A stretch of DNA of 17,807 nucleotides, taken from assembly GCA_023700825.1 (NCBI GenBank), contig JAMPYE010000022.1, forward strand, positions 1-17,807. The letters are read 5' to 3'. The stretch's first letter is position 1. Every line of letters starts with the position of its first letter. A model generated the notes under the pieces. The model was not told the DNA's origin. It saw only the letters and a program-made list of their open reading frames with translations, and did no database searches. The position numbers and the translations under genes were made by a program. Source of the stretch: Thermoanaerobaculia bacterium. GTDB lineage: Bacteria; Acidobacteriota; Thermoanaerobaculia; Gp7-AA8. This document shows, in pieces, positions 7,901 to 15,330 of this stretch.

Positions 7901-8146
7901 GCGAGGAGCATCGACCGCCAGTTGATGGAGGCCGACCGGTGGAAGTCGGCGATGCCCGACTACCAGTTCGACATGACTCCGCCCGACACGCCGAGCGAGA
8001 GCCGCCGCCACCGCGGCCGCGAGCTCGACGCGACGGTTCGCGCCCAGTCCGAGGACGAGGTCGTGGCAATGCTCTCCCACGACGAGACTCTCGACGAATG
8101 CCACCGTTGCCTGCGTTGCGACCTGAGCGTCGCAAACGCCACGTAA
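4985..8146 (+). CDS. hoxF: HoxF/HydB-type diaphorase fused to a GltD-like FAD-NAD(P)H oxidoreductase
   Basis: A 1053-residue fusion. Residues 1-110 are thioredoxin-like 2Fe-2S (C35, C66, C70 region). Residues 150-460 are the NuoF FMN/NAD core, with RGRGGAGYLTGNKW at about 198-211, NADEGDPGAYMNR at 227-239 and GAGAFVCGEETALIASLEG. The 4Fe-4S site is C488, C491, C494 plus C531/C534. Residues 564-650 are a GltD-type Fe-S domain (C577, C581, C620, C624, C628). Residues 674-980 are an FAD/NAD(P) oxidoreductase with AVVGAGPAGLSAA and VVVIGGGNAAIDSARTA; the YRRERKDMPA that follows is as in NADPH-using GltD. The protein ends in CHRCLRC (C1039-C1045). Canonical HoxF is about 600 residues, and HydB carries a ferredoxin tail here instead. 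The ATG at 4985 overlaps the hoxE stop. The diaphorase role is secure. A second pyridine-nucleotide site, and so transhydrogenase or bifurcating activity, is inferred. Confidence 0.9.
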   Translation: MARIQDIAAFNAARETGLEKLMPTVPRITVGMGTCGRGNGAEGLYQAFAASIDRSGADVVLAGVGCFGSCYCEPIVSVRLPNHPLVMLKKVGANDAGRILQDLAGGNITPEFVYCRIEEWDHITGHLRYGSGYPEVPLWNEVPFFKGQRKLVLRNCGFINPDDIEEYFGVGGYQALYKVLIDGRPETVIEQVKASKLRGRGGAGYLTGNKWEFMAKAKADQKYVICNADEGDPGAYMNRNEIESDPHSLLEGMIIGGYVTGATAGIVYIRAEYPLAVRRLQRAIEQAREYGMLGENIFGRGFSFNIDIVEGAGAFVCGEETALIASLEGHAGRPRPRPPFPAQKGLRGMPTNINNVETWYNVAPIVTRGAAWFTEIGSAKSSGTKVISLVGKVQNTGLVEMPLGTPLKTYIYDVGGGGVDGLQVKSVQTGGPSGGCIPQEMFDTPVDYESLAQLGSIMGSGGMVVMDEDNCMVDVARYFIEFTHSESCGKCVPCRVGLNKSLRILNRMTEGAATPHHIELLDDLSRYIRECSLCGLGQSAPNPVLTTLRHFRNEFEDHILARRCEAGVCEELALSPCENSCPLHMDIPRYLQLYKEGRHDDAFMAVIMDNPLPSTTGRVCQHPCESRCRRKTLDEPVNMREVHRFIGDTMLLSERFEEVAARVAARKLDPTGRKIAVVGAGPAGLSAAFYLSILGHEVSVYDDKPEAGGMLAFALPEYRLPKAVLRREIELIERTGVKFTLDTRVGKDISLNELDDRYDAVFLSFGTWKEAAPLREPGAELKGVYPALHFLESVARGENVQLGRRVVVIGGGNAAIDSARTAIRTGADATVIYRRERKDMPAIGAETHAAKEEGAKFVFLAAPHRIVGDDQGRVKAIEVVKTRLGEFDSSGRRKPIPTGEIQRFDCDSVIFAIGESVDIELAQSAGLKLSHGGTIEVNRYSLASSRPKFFAGGDVVTGASNVSGAMSYGKLAARSIDRQLMEADRWKSAMPDYQFDMTPPDTPSESRRHRGRELDATVRAQSEDEVVAMLSHDETLDECHRCLRCDLSVANAT

Positions 8147-8158
8147 AGGAGCGACGCC

Positions 8159-8872
8159 TTGCCAAACAAGAAACTCTCAATCCGAATCGACGGCGCGCTC
8201 GTCGACGCCTACGAGGGACAGACGATCCTCCAGGCGGCGCGGGCCGGCGGCAAATACATCCCGACTCTCTGCGATCTCGAGGGAATCACCCCGGTGGGCG
8301 GCTGCCGCATCTGCATGGTCGAAGTCGAGGGCATCGACCGCGTCATGGCGGCATGCACTTCGCCCGTCCAGGAGGGGATGTCGGTCAAGACGACGACCCC
8401 GCGCCTCACGCAGCACCGGCGCCTGACGGTCGAGCTGCTGCTCGTCGAGCGCAACCACACTTGCGCAGTCTGCGTCTCCAACGGCCACTGCGAGCTTCAG
8501 ACGATGGCGACGAACCTCGGAGTCTCCACCGTCCGGCTCGCCTACAACTTTCCGAAGCTCGAGACCGACCTTTCGCATCCGAAGTACGTTCTCGACCACA
8601 ACCGCTGCATCCTGTGCACCCGCTGCGTCCGGGTCTGCTCGGAGCTCGAGGGGGCTCACGTGTGGAACCTGACCTCCCGCGGCATCAACACCCGCCTCGT
8701 CGCGGATCTCAACGGCAAGTGGGGCGATTCGAAGGGCTGCACGAGCTGCGGCAAGTGCGTGCAGGCCTGCCCGACCGGAGCGCTCGCGGACAAGGGCCGC
8801 GCGGTCGAGGAGATGGTCAAGCAGAACGACAGGATCAGCGCACTCGCCATGCGAAGAGGAGCGGAAGCATGA
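8159..8872 (+). CDS. hoxU: HoxU iron-sulfur subunit of the hydrogenase diaphorase
   Basis: A 237-residue electron-wire subunit matching HoxU in length and layout (N-terminal part of NuoG). The 2Fe-2S ferredoxin domain has C38, C49, C52 and C66 (LCDLEG, GGCRICMVEV). A His-Cys 4Fe-4S site follows with H100, C102, C105 and C111 (NHTCAVCVSNGHCELQ). Two further 4Fe-4S clusters use C150/C153/C156/C160 and C194/C197/C200/C204. It should link the HoxE/F flavin module to the HoxY proximal cluster. The start is TTG at 8159, supported by AAAGGA at 8145-8150 with 8 nt spacing; no ATG lies near. Its stop overlaps the hoxY start (ATGA, 8869-8872). Confidence 0.93.
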   Translation: MPNKKLSIRIDGALVDAYEGQTILQAARAGGKYIPTLCDLEGITPVGGCRICMVEVEGIDRVMAACTSPVQEGMSVKTTTPRLTQHRRLTVELLLVERNHTCAVCVSNGHCELQTMATNLGVSTVRLAYNFPKLETDLSHPKYVLDHNRCILCTRCVRVCSELEGAHVWNLTSRGINTRLVADLNGKWGDSKGCTSCGKCVQACPTGALADKGRAVEEMVKQNDRISALAMRRGAEA

Positions 8873-9399
8873 AGAAGCTCAAAGTCGCCACCGTGTGGCT
8901 CGACGGCTGCTCCGGCTGTCACATGTCGCTCCTGGACATGGACGCGGCCGTCATCTCGCTCGCGCAGAAGATCGAAATGGTCTACGGCCCACTCGTCGAC
9001 GCGCAGGAGTTCCCGGAAGGGGTCGACGTGACTCTTGTCGAGGGTGCGGTCAGCTCCCAGGAAGACCTCAACAAGATCCAGAAGATCCGGCAGCGAACCG
9101 CGATCCTCGTCTCGATGGGCGACTGCGCGGTGACCGGCAACGTGCCCGCGATGCGGAACCCGATTCCGGTCCAGCGCCTCCTCCAGAGGGTCTACGTCGA
9201 AGGCACGCTGGAGGGCAAAGCAGTACCGACCGACGGCGTGCCTCCCCTGCTGAAGCACGCGCGTCCCGTACGCGAGTTCGTGAAGGTCGACCTCTGCCTT
9301 CCGGGATGCCCGCCTCCCGCGAAGACGATTTCGGGGGTCATCGCCGCGGTGCTCGAAGGGCGCAAGCCCGACGCGAACCTGACCGTGAAGTTCGGATGA
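8869..9399 (+). CDS. hoxY: HoxY small subunit of NAD-linked [NiFe]-hydrogenase
   Basis: A 176-residue small subunit carrying one proximal 4Fe-4S cluster. C14 and C17 lie in WLDGCSGCHMSLLDMD, C86 in MGDCAVTGNVPAMRNP and C147 in LCLPGCPPPAKT. The DCAVTGNVPAMRNP block is typical of group 3d HoxY. There is no Tat signal and no C-terminal medial or distal cluster domain, so the enzyme is cytoplasmic and depends on HoxU for onward transfer. The start overlaps the hoxU stop by 4 nt, and GAAGAGGAG at 8853-8861 is the ribosome-binding site. The next gene begins 11 nt after its stop. Confidence 0.94.
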   Translation: MKKLKVATVWLDGCSGCHMSLLDMDAAVISLAQKIEMVYGPLVDAQEFPEGVDVTLVEGAVSSQEDLNKIQKIRQRTAILVSMGDCAVTGNVPAMRNPIPVQRLLQRVYVEGTLEGKAVPTDGVPPLLKHARPVREFVKVDLCLPGCPPPAKTISGVIAAVLEGRKPDANLTVKFG

Positions 9400-9410
9400 G
9401 GAGCCACTGA

Positions 9411-10832
<1,422 letters not shown>

Positions 10833-10847
10833 CGGGCGCGAGGCTGC

Positions 10848-11306
10848 ATGTCGCGCATCTTGATCATCGGATACGGCAACACCCTCCGCGGCGACGACGC
10901 AGTCGGCTGGCTCGCCGCGGAGGCGCTGTCCGAATGCGTCGACGGAGCGAAGGCCACGGTGCTGGCGAGGCATCAACTCGCCCCGGAACTCGCCGAGACG
11001 ATCAGCTCGTTCGACGTCGCCTTTTTCGTCGACGCCACGCAGGACGGAGAACCGGGCGATCTGCGCTGCGACGAGGTCGAGCCGCGACTGACGGATTCCG
11101 GGCTCACGCACAGCGCGTCACCGGAGGCGCTGCTCGTCCTGTCCCGCGAGCTTTACGGCAGCGCGCCGCGGGCCTTCCTCTTTTCGCTCTGCGGCGAATC
11201 ATTCGACCTCGAGGAGCGCCTCTCGCCGCGCGTCGAGCGGGCGCTGCCGCGCCTCGTGAATCTGGTCGGTCACGTCGCGAGGAGCGCTGCCGCGCTCCTC
11301 GTGTGA
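10848..11306 (+). CDS. hoxW: HoxW-type hydrogenase maturation endopeptidase
   Basis: A 152-residue endopeptidase of the HyaD/HybD/HoxW family that cleaves the C-terminal tail of the nickel-loaded large subunit. It has IIGYGNTLRGDDAVGWLAAE at the start, then HQLAPELAETIS and FFVDATQDG. D16, D62 and H88 match the nickel-sensing Glu16/Asp62/His93 of E. coli HybD, with Asp replacing Glu at the first position. It begins 15 nt after hoxH and closes the operon, fitting its dedicated job on HoxH. The Fe-S, CN/CO and Ni insertion proteins (hyp genes) are not in this window. Confidence 0.92.
   Translation: MSRILIIGYGNTLRGDDAVGWLAAEALSECVDGAKATVLARHQLAPELAETISSFDVAFFVDATQDGEPGDLRCDEVEPRLTDSGLTHSASPEALLVLSRELYGSAPRAFLFSLCGESFDLEERLSPRVERALPRLVNLVGHVARSAAALLV
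11278..11301. terminator. Hairpin at the convergent hoxW / PAP2 junction
   Basis: cgaggagcg (11278-11286) pairs with cgctcctcg (11293-11301), extendable by one C-G pair to a tetraloop (10-bp stem). It overlaps the last codons of hoxW, one base before the end of the convergent gene at 11308. There is no T-tract on either side, so termination is only a suggestion. Confidence 0.35.
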
Positions 11307-11307
11307 C

Positions 11308-12246
11308 TCAGCGCCCCTCGGACGGCTCGTCGCGCGACCCGAAGGCAGCGTTGCCGGCGAGGAGCCCCACGAGGCTCCCGAGCGTCGCCGACATGAGCAC
11401 GTCGGAGGGCCAGTGCCGCAACGCGAGCACTCGCGCCACGGCCACCGACACCGCGAGGATCACCGCGACGATCCGGAGCGCCCGCGATCGCGCGCCCGCG
11501 AGAATCACGACCATCAGCGCGAAGGCGCCGATCGTGTGCCCGCTGGGAAACGACGTCTCCCCTTCCCACCGGAGCACGTCGTGGCCTAACCAGGTATCGG
11601 GACGCGCCCGCTCGAAGACGCGCTTCATCAGCGACGCGATCGCTCCCGCGACGACGCCCGCGATGGCCATGGCGCTGCCGAGCCGCCACCAGTCGCGTCG
11701 CCCGAGCGCCAGCCCAGCGACGACGAAGAAGAGCACGACCATCGGCGGGTTCGCCCCGCCGCCGAACCGGTTCGTCAACCGGATCCAGTCGTGCAGCGCG
11801 TCGGATCGGAGCCCGGTCGCCGCTGCGATCGCGCGCATGTCGAAGAGAAAGTAGCTGGCGGCGACCGCCGCCGAGCCCGCGAGGAGCAGAACCGCCACCA
11901 CGAGGGCGCGAGGCCTGTGGCCGCGCACGGCCAACCGCAGATAGGTCGTCCGGAGGTCGGTGACGAACAGTGGCCACGATTCACGCAGTTTGCCAAGGCG
12001 CCCGCGCAGGAACACGAGCAGCGTCATCCCGACGATCCACCAGTAGACGACGTCCCAGCGCGGGGCCTCGCGGCCGAGGAACGAAACTTCGCTCACGTCG
12101 AGAGGCGCGTTGAAGAACGAGCGGTTCAGCCGGAGCACGGGATCGGGCCAGGTAACCGAAACGGCGAGCAACGCGACGAGGAGCGCCGACGCGATGGCGC
12201 TCCCGCGACCCGCGGCCTGCGTCGGCTCATGGATGCTGGTAGACAT
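11308..12246 (-). CDS. PAP2-family membrane phosphatase
   Basis: A 312-residue integral membrane protein with the three PAP2 phosphatase signatures. C1 is K208-x6-R215-P216 (KRVFERARP). C2 is PSGH at 234-237, with His237 the general acid-base. C3 is R272-x5-H278-x3-D282 (RVLALRHWPSD), where His278 is the nucleophile. Hydrophobic helices lie at about 16-33, 66-80, 114-134, 168-181, 190-206, 240-252, 257-275 and 285-299. Family members dephosphorylate undecaprenyl pyrophosphate, phosphatidic acid or lipid A phosphates at the outer face of the inner membrane. The start overlaps the end of the upstream glycosyltransferase by 20 nt, with GGAAGAGG just before the ATG, so the pair is co-transcribed and probably acts on the same lipid carrier or lipid A. 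The exact substrate cannot be read from sequence. Confidence 0.9.
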   Translation of the reverse strand: MSTSIHEPTQAAGRGSAIASALLVALLAVSVTWPDPVLRLNRSFFNAPLDVSEVSFLGREAPRWDVVYWWIVGMTLLVFLRGRLGKLRESWPLFVTDLRTTYLRLAVRGHRPRALVVAVLLLAGSAAVAASYFLFDMRAIAAATGLRSDALHDWIRLTNRFGGGANPPMVVLFFVVAGLALGRRDWWRLGSAMAIAGVVAGAIASLMKRVFERARPDTWLGHDVLRWEGETSFPSGHTIGAFALMVVILAGARSRALRIVAVILAVSVAVARVLALRHWPSDVLMSATLGSLVGLLAGNAAFGSRDEPSEGR

Positions 12247-13798
12247 CGAACCTCTTCCCGATCATGCGTACGCTCGCCCTGAGCTCGTACGCCAGCAGAT
12301 TTCCGCCGAGGTCCGCCGCCTTGTCGGCGCGGACGACGATGACATTCGGAAGCGGGCCGGACCGGAGCAGGTCGCGCCCGCCGTGCCTGACCGTATCGAG
12401 GCGCGACGGCATCTCTCGCGTCCAGAGGTGCGGGGTGTAGTGCATCGCGATCTCCTCCCCCGGAACGCCCAGTCGCGTCAGCTCCCGCACCAGAGGCGCG
12501 GTCGACGCCATTTCGTTCGCGAGCGGCATACAGACCGTGACTGCGATTCCCATCGGGATCGCGAAACAGAGCGCCACGGCCAGTGCGTTGCGCGGCGTCG
12601 CCTCCATGCGACCGAAGATGTCCCAGAGGAGCGAGCCGATCCCCGCAACCGTCATCGCCGCAAACAGGATTCGCAGCTCGCCTCGCGCCAGCAGCTCCGC
12701 ATCCTCGGGGCGCGTCGCGAGGCCTGGTCCCACCGCAATTCCCACGGCGCCGACGACCGCAACCAGGGCGAGAACGGCGCGGTTTCCGGCCCTCGCAAAG
12801 CGCGCCAGACGCTCGTCGGGGCGGGCCACGAACGACGCGACGAGCACCGCCGCCGCGGGCATCGACGGCAGCATGTAGACCGGGAGCTTGCTGCTGATCA
12901 GCGAGAACGGCACGAAGACCGCGGCGACCCAGAGCACGCAGAAGCGCAACGCGGGGCTGCCCTCTCGCCACCCTGCCACGAGGCCGGCCACGACGAGCAG
13001 GATCCACGGAAACCATATCGCCGGGGCACTCGTGAGGTAGAACCACGGAGGTTCGCCGTGCGTCCATGCGTTCACGACTCGACCGGCGGCCTGCCTGACG
13101 ACGATTTCCTCGATCCAGCCGCGTCCCGCGATCATGGTCGCCGGCACGAGCCACGCGAGCGGCGCGAGAAGCAGCACCGGCAGAGCGACCGCGTCGCGAA
13201 CTGGTGGTCGTCTTCTGCGACGCCAGCATTCGAGCGCGTAGATCGCGGCGATGATCAGCGGTGCGAACGGCCCCTTGACGAGCGTCGCGATTGCGGTGAA
13301 TCCGGCCGCGAGTAGAAGATCCGAGCGGACGTGCGTCTCGAGATACCTCCAGAGGAAGAGCGCGGCGGCCGTCGTCAGGAGAACGAACGCACTGTCCATT
13401 CGCGCAGACTGCGCGACACCCCACACGAGCGCGAACGACGCGACGACGAGCTCGGCCCAGGCCTGGGACTTCTCGCCCGCAAGCTCGCGCGCGACACGCC
13501 CGGTCAGCCACACGAGCGCGATCGTGCTCAGCAGCGACGGCAGCACGAAGGGCCAGATCGAGCGGGGTCCGAACAGCGACTCCAGCGCGCGAACGAGCCA
13601 GAAATGGAGCGGCGGCTTGTGGGTGTAGGGCTCGCCGTTCAAGGTCGGGACCACGATCGTCCTCGCCGTCTTCATTTCGCGAACGACCTGACCGTACTTC
13701 GTCTCGTCCCCGACGAATAGGTCGCGCTGGAGAGGAGAGACGCAGGCGAGGACGAGAAGCACACCCGTTACCGCGCGAAGGATGACCGTCCGGGACAC
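12227..13798 (-). CDS. ArnT-like (GT-C fold) membrane glycosyltransferase
   Basis: A 523-residue polytopic protein of the ArnT/PMT-like GT-C superfamily, which moves sugars from polyprenyl-phosphate donors to lipid A or proteins. The first periplasmic loop has VGDETKYGQVVREM (catalytic-type acidic pair D31/E32), followed by the GEPYTHKPPLHFW block typical of ArnT. A dozen hydrophobic segments follow, then a soluble C-terminal domain. The start is GTG at 13798; the open frame extends to 13867, but a perfect TATAAT lies at 13810-13805, so transcription likely begins at the GTG itself. It is followed by an overlapping PAP2 gene. Transfer of 4-amino-4-deoxyarabinose is possible but not shown, because no other arn genes are in view. 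Confidence 0.82.
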   Translation of the reverse strand: MSRTVILRAVTGVLLVLACVSPLQRDLFVGDETKYGQVVREMKTARTIVVPTLNGEPYTHKPPLHFWLVRALESLFGPRSIWPFVLPSLLSTIALVWLTGRVARELAGEKSQAWAELVVASFALVWGVAQSARMDSAFVLLTTAAALFLWRYLETHVRSDLLLAAGFTAIATLVKGPFAPLIIAAIYALECWRRRRRPPVRDAVALPVLLLAPLAWLVPATMIAGRGWIEEIVVRQAAGRVVNAWTHGEPPWFYLTSAPAIWFPWILLVVAGLVAGWREGSPALRFCVLWVAAVFVPFSLISSKLPVYMLPSMPAAAVLVASFVARPDERLARFARAGNRAVLALVAVVGAVGIAVGPGLATRPEDAELLARGELRILFAAMTVAGIGSLLWDIFGRMEATPRNALAVALCFAIPMGIAVTVCMPLANEMASTAPLVRELTRLGVPGEEIAMHYTPHLWTREMPSRLDTVRHGGRDLLRSGPLPNVIVVRADKAADLGGNLLAYELRASVRMIGKRFDVYQHP

Positions 13799-13804
13799 GC
13801 GGGG

Positions 13805-13810
13805 ATTATA
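13805..13810 (-). promoter_or_regulatory. TATAAT -10 box of the arnT-like gene, leaderless geometry
   Basis: A perfect TATAAT on the minus strand ends 6 nt before the GTG at 13798, putting the expected transcription start at the start codon. There is no matching -35 in the GC-rich upstream sequence and no ribosome-binding site between the box and the start. Confidence 0.55.
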
Positions 13811-13937
13811 GCGGGGTGGTGGCAGCCGCCCGCCCCGTGGTAAGCGAACCGCGCCGGGACCACACATCGTCGATCGGCGACCGGCCCCGGCGGAAAGCGC
13901 GCCTTTCCCCCTCGGAATCGGAATCGGAGCGCGATAC

Positions 13938-13968
13938 TTGCCGCGCCTCCCTCGATCCTCGATAGAAT
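13938..13968 (+). promoter_or_regulatory. Candidate promoter of the DUF465 gene
   Basis: TTGCCG (13938-13943) and TAGAAT (13963-13968) are separated by 19 bp. The expected start near 13975 leaves a leader of about 22 nt containing the ribosome-binding site. It is divergent from the arnT-like promoter. Confidence 0.5.
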
Positions 13969-13997
13969 GATCCGTAAGTTGTCACGAGGAGGCGCTC

Positions 13998-14219
13998 ATG
14001 TCGGACCTTACTGACGCGCTGCGCAAGCGGCTCGCCGACGAGGACGAGGAGTTTCGCCGCTGGTCCCGCGAGCATCGCGAGTGCGAAGACCGGCTCGCGA
14101 TGCTCACGGAAAAGAGGTCCCTCTCCTCCGAGGAAGAGCTCGAAGAGAAGGAACTGAAAAAGAGAAAGCTGCACCTCAAGGACCTGATGGCCGGAAAGGC
14201 CAGGCAGCTCACGGGCTGA
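13998..14219 (+). CDS. Small DUF465 (YdcH-like) protein
   Basis: A 73-residue charged, helical protein of the DUF465/YdcH type, whose molecular role is unknown. It shows the family pattern: LADEDEEFRRW, then REHRECEDRLAML, then a Glu-rich turn, then LKKRKLHLKDLMAGKARQL. It probably forms a helical hairpin. The ATG at 13998 is fixed by AGGAGG at 13987-13992, 5 nt upstream, and a TAGAAT box lies 30 nt before the start. It is likely a single-gene unit; 213 nt without a gene separate it from pssA. Confidence 0.8.
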   Translation: MSDLTDALRKRLADEDEEFRRWSREHRECEDRLAMLTEKRSLSSEEELEEKELKKRKLHLKDLMAGKARQLTG

Positions 14220-14419
14220 CGAGGCCCGGCTCCATCCCATCCAGAACGGCCTGACTCCCGCCTCGTGTCGGAGTCCTCCGGATGGTCGTGTGCCCGAGCT
14301 TCCGGCCTTGGGGCGGGCGTCGTTCTGGCCGTTCCCCGATCCCTCCGGTCGTAGTCGGGCGGGTATTCCGCTTCGCCGCCCCCCGGAATTGTCGATCGGC
14401 GGTCACGACGGAAACTCGC

Positions 14420-14425
14420 TAGAAT
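14420..14425 (+). promoter_or_regulatory. TAGAAT -10 box before pssA, leaderless geometry
   Basis: TAGAAT overlaps the first in-frame ATG (14424) and ends 7 nt before the second (14433). If it is the -10, the message starts at 14433 and is leaderless, which decides the start. No ribosome-binding site is present before either ATG. Confidence 0.5.
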
Positions 14426-14432
14426 GGCCGGG

Positions 14433-15275
14433 ATGGACGAAACAGAAAACGGGACGGTGGAGAGCACGGGCGAGAAGCCGAAGCTCCGGCGCCGCGGGGT
14501 TCTGGCGATCCCCACGCTGCTGACGATCATGAACGTCCTGTTCGGCTTCATCGCGATCCTGCTCGCGATGCGAGCGAGCCAGGCAAACGTCCTCGGTGAC
14601 CCGCTACGGGCGGGCCGCCTGTTTCAGCTGGCGTGCTGGTCGCTCATCATCGCCGCGATCTTCGACACCTTCGACGGACTCGTCGCGCGCCTGATGAAGG
14701 CGACGACCGAGTTCGGCAAGGAGTACGACTCTCTCGCTGACGTAGTCACCTTCGGAGTCGCACCCGCCGTGCTCGTCTATGCGTGGGGGCTCAACCAGCT
14801 TGGACGGCTCGGCGCAGGGATCGCATTTCTCTTCCTCGTCGCGGGATCGCTCCGCCTGGCGCGATTCAACGTGATCAGCGCGAAGACCGACCACCGCTAC
14901 TTCGTCGGGCTCCCGATCCCCGCGGGAGCTCTGACGCTCTCCTCGGTGATCAACTACGCGCCGCAGCCAGTCACCGACAAGGGCTTCGCGATCGTCATGA
15001 TGGTCGTAACCATCTTCATCGCCTTCGCGATGGTCTCCACGGTCCGCTACCGAAGCCAGAAGTTCTCCAACGTCCAGAAGCCGGTGCCCGTCCAGGTGAT
15101 GCTCTTCATCGTGTTGATGATCGCGCTCTTCCTCAAGTGGCCCGCGGAGTTCATGCTGCTCTTCGGCATCTTCTACGTGGGCTCGGGGCCGGTCGTCAAA
15201 CTCTGGAGCGTCGCATTCCCGCGCTCCCCCGAGCCCGAACCGGCCACGCCGAGCACGGCGTCCGAGCAGCACTGA
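14433..15275 (+). CDS. pssA: CDP-diacylglycerol-serine O-phosphatidyltransferase
   Basis: A 280-residue membrane enzyme that makes phosphatidylserine from CDP-diacylglycerol and serine, the first step to phosphatidylethanolamine. The CDP-alcohol phosphatidyltransferase motif is complete: D81-G82-x2-A85-R86-x8-G95-x3-D99-x3-D103. Several hydrophobic helices surround it (about 24-46, 64-79, 103-118, 122-137 and C-terminal ones). The N-terminal 20 residues and the Pro/Glu-rich tail are polar. A serine-specific PssA rather than PgsA is favoured by the N-terminal IPTLLTIMNVLFGF block and the TEFGKEYDSLADVVTFGVAPA context. The start at 14433 is preferred over 14424 because a -10 box overlaps the latter. 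The asd-like gene follows after 55 nt. Confidence 0.9.
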   Translation: MDETENGTVESTGEKPKLRRRGVLAIPTLLTIMNVLFGFIAILLAMRASQANVLGDPLRAGRLFQLACWSLIIAAIFDTFDGLVARLMKATTEFGKEYDSLADVVTFGVAPAVLVYAWGLNQLGRLGAGIAFLFLVAGSLRLARFNVISAKTDHRYFVGLPIPAGALTLSSVINYAPQPVTDKGFAIVMMVVTIFIAFAMVSTVRYRSQKFSNVQKPVPVQVMLFIVLMIALFLKWPAEFMLLFGIFYVGSGPVVKLWSVAFPRSPEPEPATPSTASEQH

Positions 15276-15330
15276 CAGAGCGCCGGGTGCCCCTTCCGGG
15301 GAGCGCCTCAGGCGGTGAGGAGTCGTCCGC

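Noticed and set aside
6191..8104. Long minus-strand ORFs opposite hoxF, hoxU and hoxH (for example 4736-5974, 6191-8104, 10287-11111)
   Set aside because: Typical antisense shadows of GC-rich coding sequence, rich in Arg, Ala, Asp and Val, with no domains. The plus-strand frame is certain.
12110..13315. Plus-strand ORF opposite the arnT-like gene
   Set aside because: Arg/His/Asp-rich shadow. The minus frame carries clear membrane helices and GT-C motifs.
13892..13908. Hairpin ggaaag-cgcgc-ctttcc between the divergent arnT-like and DUF465 promoters
   Set aside because: Only 6 bp with no T-tract, and no gene ends there.
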